A stretch of 64,000 bases of DNA from Tetragonia tetragonoides (taxonomy: Eukaryota; Streptophyta; Magnoliopsida; Caryophyllales; Aizoaceae). The DNA lies in assembly GCA_038025085.1 (NCBI GenBank), contig CM076139.1, positions 47,348,807 through 47,412,806 of the forward strand, in the 5' to 3' direction. The position numbers were made by a program, and so were the translations under genes. Shown here in pieces: positions 59,258-64,000 of this stretch (positions are counted from its first letter, which is position 1; every line of letters starts with the position of its first letter). A model generated the notes under the pieces. It saw only the letters and a list, made by a program, of their open reading frames with translations. It was not told where the DNA came from and did not search any database.

Positions 59258-59601
59258 CCGCGGCCGTTGCTTGAGTGAATGTTGATGAAGATTGGGTATG
59301 AGAGTGGGTGGTAGAGAGGGAGAATTGGTGTGAGAGTTAGAGAGGGAGAGGATGAGTGAAAATTTAAAAAAGGGCAAAATTGGAATTTGGAGGGGCGGTA
59401 GGTAGTAATTTGGGGCGGTATTTAGCAATTCACATATTTTTTGATTTGATATACTAGCTAAAGTAGTAACTAACGCGATTGAAAAATATCAGGGGACTTT
59501 GCGAACATACACTGAGAATATATGTTGCCATATTTTAAAAAGGTCTCCTAATCCCTGTAGGAATAGGATACCATCTAGCTAGCTATCTCCTCTGCATGCC
59601 C

Positions 59602-59670
59602 TATAAATATAAAGGATAGTTTGTGTTACTTGTTTTATTTCTAATCAAACAAAAGCTTTGCATATATATA
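59602..59670 (+). promoter_or_regulatory. Candidate TATA boxes of the J-domain gene
   Basis: CTATAAATATAAAGG at 59601-59615 and CATATATATACCG at 59661-59673 lie about 215 and 155 bp before the ATG at 59818. Confidence 0.4.
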
Positions 59671-59817
59671 CCGTAGCACGCACAAACGGAAAAACCTTGT
59701 GAAATCGATCAATTAGGTTTTCCTTTTTCTTATTTTCTTTTTTAACCCATAAGCTTTGTCATTAAATTCAACTCCACTACTCCTTTCAGGGTCGATCAAT
59801 TAACTAATTAAGCTAGG

Positions 59818-60423
59818 ATGAAGGGTGGTGAGATTGATCACTCCGTTGTTTTAGGGCTTCCATCAGGAGAAGGAGGAAGAAGTCTAAGCTTAAAGGAGAT
59901 AACAAAGGCATACAAGCGAAAACGGGTAGTATTGCATCCAGATAAGAGGCCCGGTGATACCAGTGTTGCAACAGCTGAATTCCAGCAACTCCAGTCATCT
60001 TATGAGATACTTCTTGATGAGAAACAAAGGAATAAGTCGTTTGATCAAGAAAATAAGCAAAAGGAGGATCATCAAGAAGTCATCATCAAGAAACGTAACC
60101 GCCAGCATCAGTGGGAGCCCAAACGCAAGCGAATGGTCTCCGATTTGGTGGAGAGAGAGAGGGCAGATGTTGTGATGGCCAAGGACGTGAAAGAAGAGGA
60201 AGCTACACGCAACAAGTTACGCGAAGAGATTGCCAAAATTCGCATCCAAAATATGTGTGCTAGAATGGACGCTTACGAAAATTTCTATGAAAAAATAGAC
60301 CACTCTATCAAGTATAGGAAATCTATTAATAAGGATTATACCTTTGAGCCCAAGGGAGTCATGAGGTACTTCTTCCAGCAGACCTCTAATGGATGGGCAC
60401 CAGCCGATTTTTCCTCCTGGTAA
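59818..60423 (+). CDS. J-domain protein, DNAJC17-like, intronless and short
   Basis: The product is 201 residues in one exon. Residues 7-75 are a J domain, DHSVVLGLPSGEGGRSLSLK through KAYKRKRVVLHPDKRPGD to FQQLQSSYEILLDEKQR, with the HPD motif at 40-42 needed to stimulate Hsp70. A lysine-rich linker follows, then the DNAJC17-type helix KRKRMVSDLVERERAD and EEATRNKLREEIAKIRIQN. Family proteins of about 300 residues continue with an RNA-recognition motif and are linked to splicing. Here a different C terminus (MCARMDAYENFYEKIDHSIK ... NGWAPADFSSW) replaces it. Lack of introns in a gene that is normally split suggests a retrocopy with a new tail; that is inference. The frame is intact with plausible TATA boxes, so it may be expressed. 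Its upstream region abuts the end of the non-autonomous MULE at 59432. Confidence 0.8.
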   Translation: MKGGEIDHSVVLGLPSGEGGRSLSLKEITKAYKRKRVVLHPDKRPGDTSVATAEFQQLQSSYEILLDEKQRNKSFDQENKQKEDHQEVIIKKRNRQHQWEPKRKRMVSDLVERERADVVMAKDVKEEEATRNKLREEIAKIRIQNMCARMDAYENFYEKIDHSIKYRKSINKDYTFEPKGVMRYFFQQTSNGWAPADFSSW

Positions 60424-61484
60424 TTGCAATTAACGGGGATGTATGTATATCCTAATACAAAAAGACCGTCTAATAGAAGTTTTTGTGATCCCCATATTGT
60501 GGGAACTCCCTTCTGTTTCATCTTATGTATACATTGATGTTTTTTAAGCTTCTAGTTTCTTGATTGCTTACTACTCCTTGTTCAATTTATAGTATATGGT
60601 TGATGCTTACCTACTTCTTGTTCAATTTCAATTATATTTGCAGCATTATGTCAATTTGAGAAGACGAAATCCTTGAAGGAGTTTGTTCATTATTGGAGTT
60701 TCAAGAAGGTATAAACATCCTGGAAATTAAATGGGAGTTTTTTTGGAAGGTATTACATTCTGGAAATTATATGGGGTAGTTTTGATGCACAAGAAAGTGA
60801 GAACTAGATAATCACAAAGCTAGCGTTGCGAAGACTTATCCTTTGGAACACATCCATCAGAAATAAGAAATAAAGGGTATTGGAGCTTACCATACTTAAC
60901 TTAGGGCCTAGCTTCTCATGAGCAAAAGCAAAAGTGAAAAACTAGTGGTGGTGAATGACATCGAGTTTTAGGAATCAAGAAATGCTCCATATATTACAAG
61001 TATTGGTTGATCCCAATCGTGAACGATTCCTATAGAATATAGATGATAAACGGTTAGTGATTTTCCTTTTTGCGAAAGGGACACACTGACAATGTTAAAA
61101 TTTGGCAATACCTTACCCGACACATCAACACAAACGATTTGGGAAGTATTACGACAAAAAAGATTATTTATGTTAATAAGCGGTTCTATTTTGTAATGGT
61201 CGCCAAATACTTGATTTGAGTCAAATCTTGGATTTCAAATGAATTCCTCTACTCCAAACAGAGGCAAGTGACAAAATTTTTATCATAAAAGAAGGAAAAC
61301 GCTCTGATTACATAGAAACTTCCTCCAAAAACCGAAAAAGAATTGGAGTTCAAAGCTACGCTTACTGACTTAAACTTCAAAAGACATCCAAGAGTTAGAA
61401 GAGAAGAGGAAATTAAATATACTTGGATAACCTAGAATCTATAACAAGGTCATAGAACATATCCATGAGGCTTCATCTGATCTT
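60424..61484. other. Intergenic, nothing recognised
   Basis: 3' flanks of the J-protein (plus strand) and eS30 (minus strand). No other coding signal. Confidence 0.5.
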
Positions 61485-63955
<2,471 letters not shown>

Positions 63956-64000
63956 GGTTGGTTCTCGCTTCTGCTTCTCTCTCTCTCTCCTCTCTTCGGT

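Larger units (their letters stand above)
56481..59432. mobile_element. Non-autonomous MULE with ~630-650 bp terminal inverted repeats
   Basis: The left TIR is 56481-57136 and the right TIR 59432-58803. Each begins (outer to inner) with the ACTAAATACCGCCCC end, a leader, a coding first exon with a splice donor, the palindromic minisatellite, an AAT array and a GC-rich block ending GGTAAATCGGTGCCGAG. The flanks ATATTTTTG (56472-56480) and ATATTTTTT (59434-59442) could be a 9-bp target duplication with one mismatch, but they are AT-rich. The interior (about 57330-58800) is unrelated to the transposase and has no intact gene; a short exon-like piece with donor GTAAGAT ends at 57892, and a SINE piece lies at 58351. 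The end, first exon and minisatellite are shared with the coding MULE at 1-3486. Confidence 0.85.

Overview
This is a plant nuclear window, AT-rich, with GT-AG introns, microsatellites and many small transposons. The proteins are those of a core eudicot. The OTU-carrying Mutator family and the repeat repertoire make me think of Caryophyllales/Amaranthaceae, but that is only an inference. No bacterial or organellar segment is seen.

Layout. 1-3.49 kb is the right part of a Mutator-like element (MULE) on the minus strand: a FAR1-type DNA-binding exon, a MULE transposase and an OTU protease exon, broken by a frameshift. Its first exon lies inside the terminal repeat. Next come a PLAT-domain protein (6.9-8.2 kb), a TRIM retroelement (9.3 kb), an annexin D3-like gene (10.4-12.7 kb) and a GC-rich ~300-bp tandem array that begins just after the annexin stop. 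A sulfotransferase with one in-frame nonsense codon (17.0-17.9 kb) converges on a chloroplast envelope-type membrane protein (18.4-19.2 kb). Mitochondrial ribosomal protein bL32 (22.9-26.0 kb), MPH1 of photosystem II maintenance (31.1-35.5 kb), histone H4 (36.7-37.0 kb), choline kinase (39.9-44.4 kb), an intronless DNAJC17-like J-protein (59.8-60.4 kb) and ribosomal protein eS30 (61.5-64.0 kb) complete the gene set. F-box and unknown gene fragments lie at 53.0-53.5 kb.

The genes are unrelated housekeeping, organelle and metabolic genes; I see no functional cluster. Exon coordinates are given in each entry and were derived from GT-AG sites, reading frame and family conservation.

The space between genes is dominated by mobile DNA: hAT-like MITEs (one nested in another, one with an 8-bp target duplication), SINEs (one with a perfect 16-bp target duplication next to the H4 promoter), LINE 3' ends and an LTR-like block at 47.8-50.5 kb. 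The most interesting is a 2.95-kb non-autonomous MULE at 56.48-59.43 kb. It shares its ends, promoter region, first exon and palindromic minisatellite intron with the MULE at the window's left edge, and it carries an internal perfect 65-bp hairpin.
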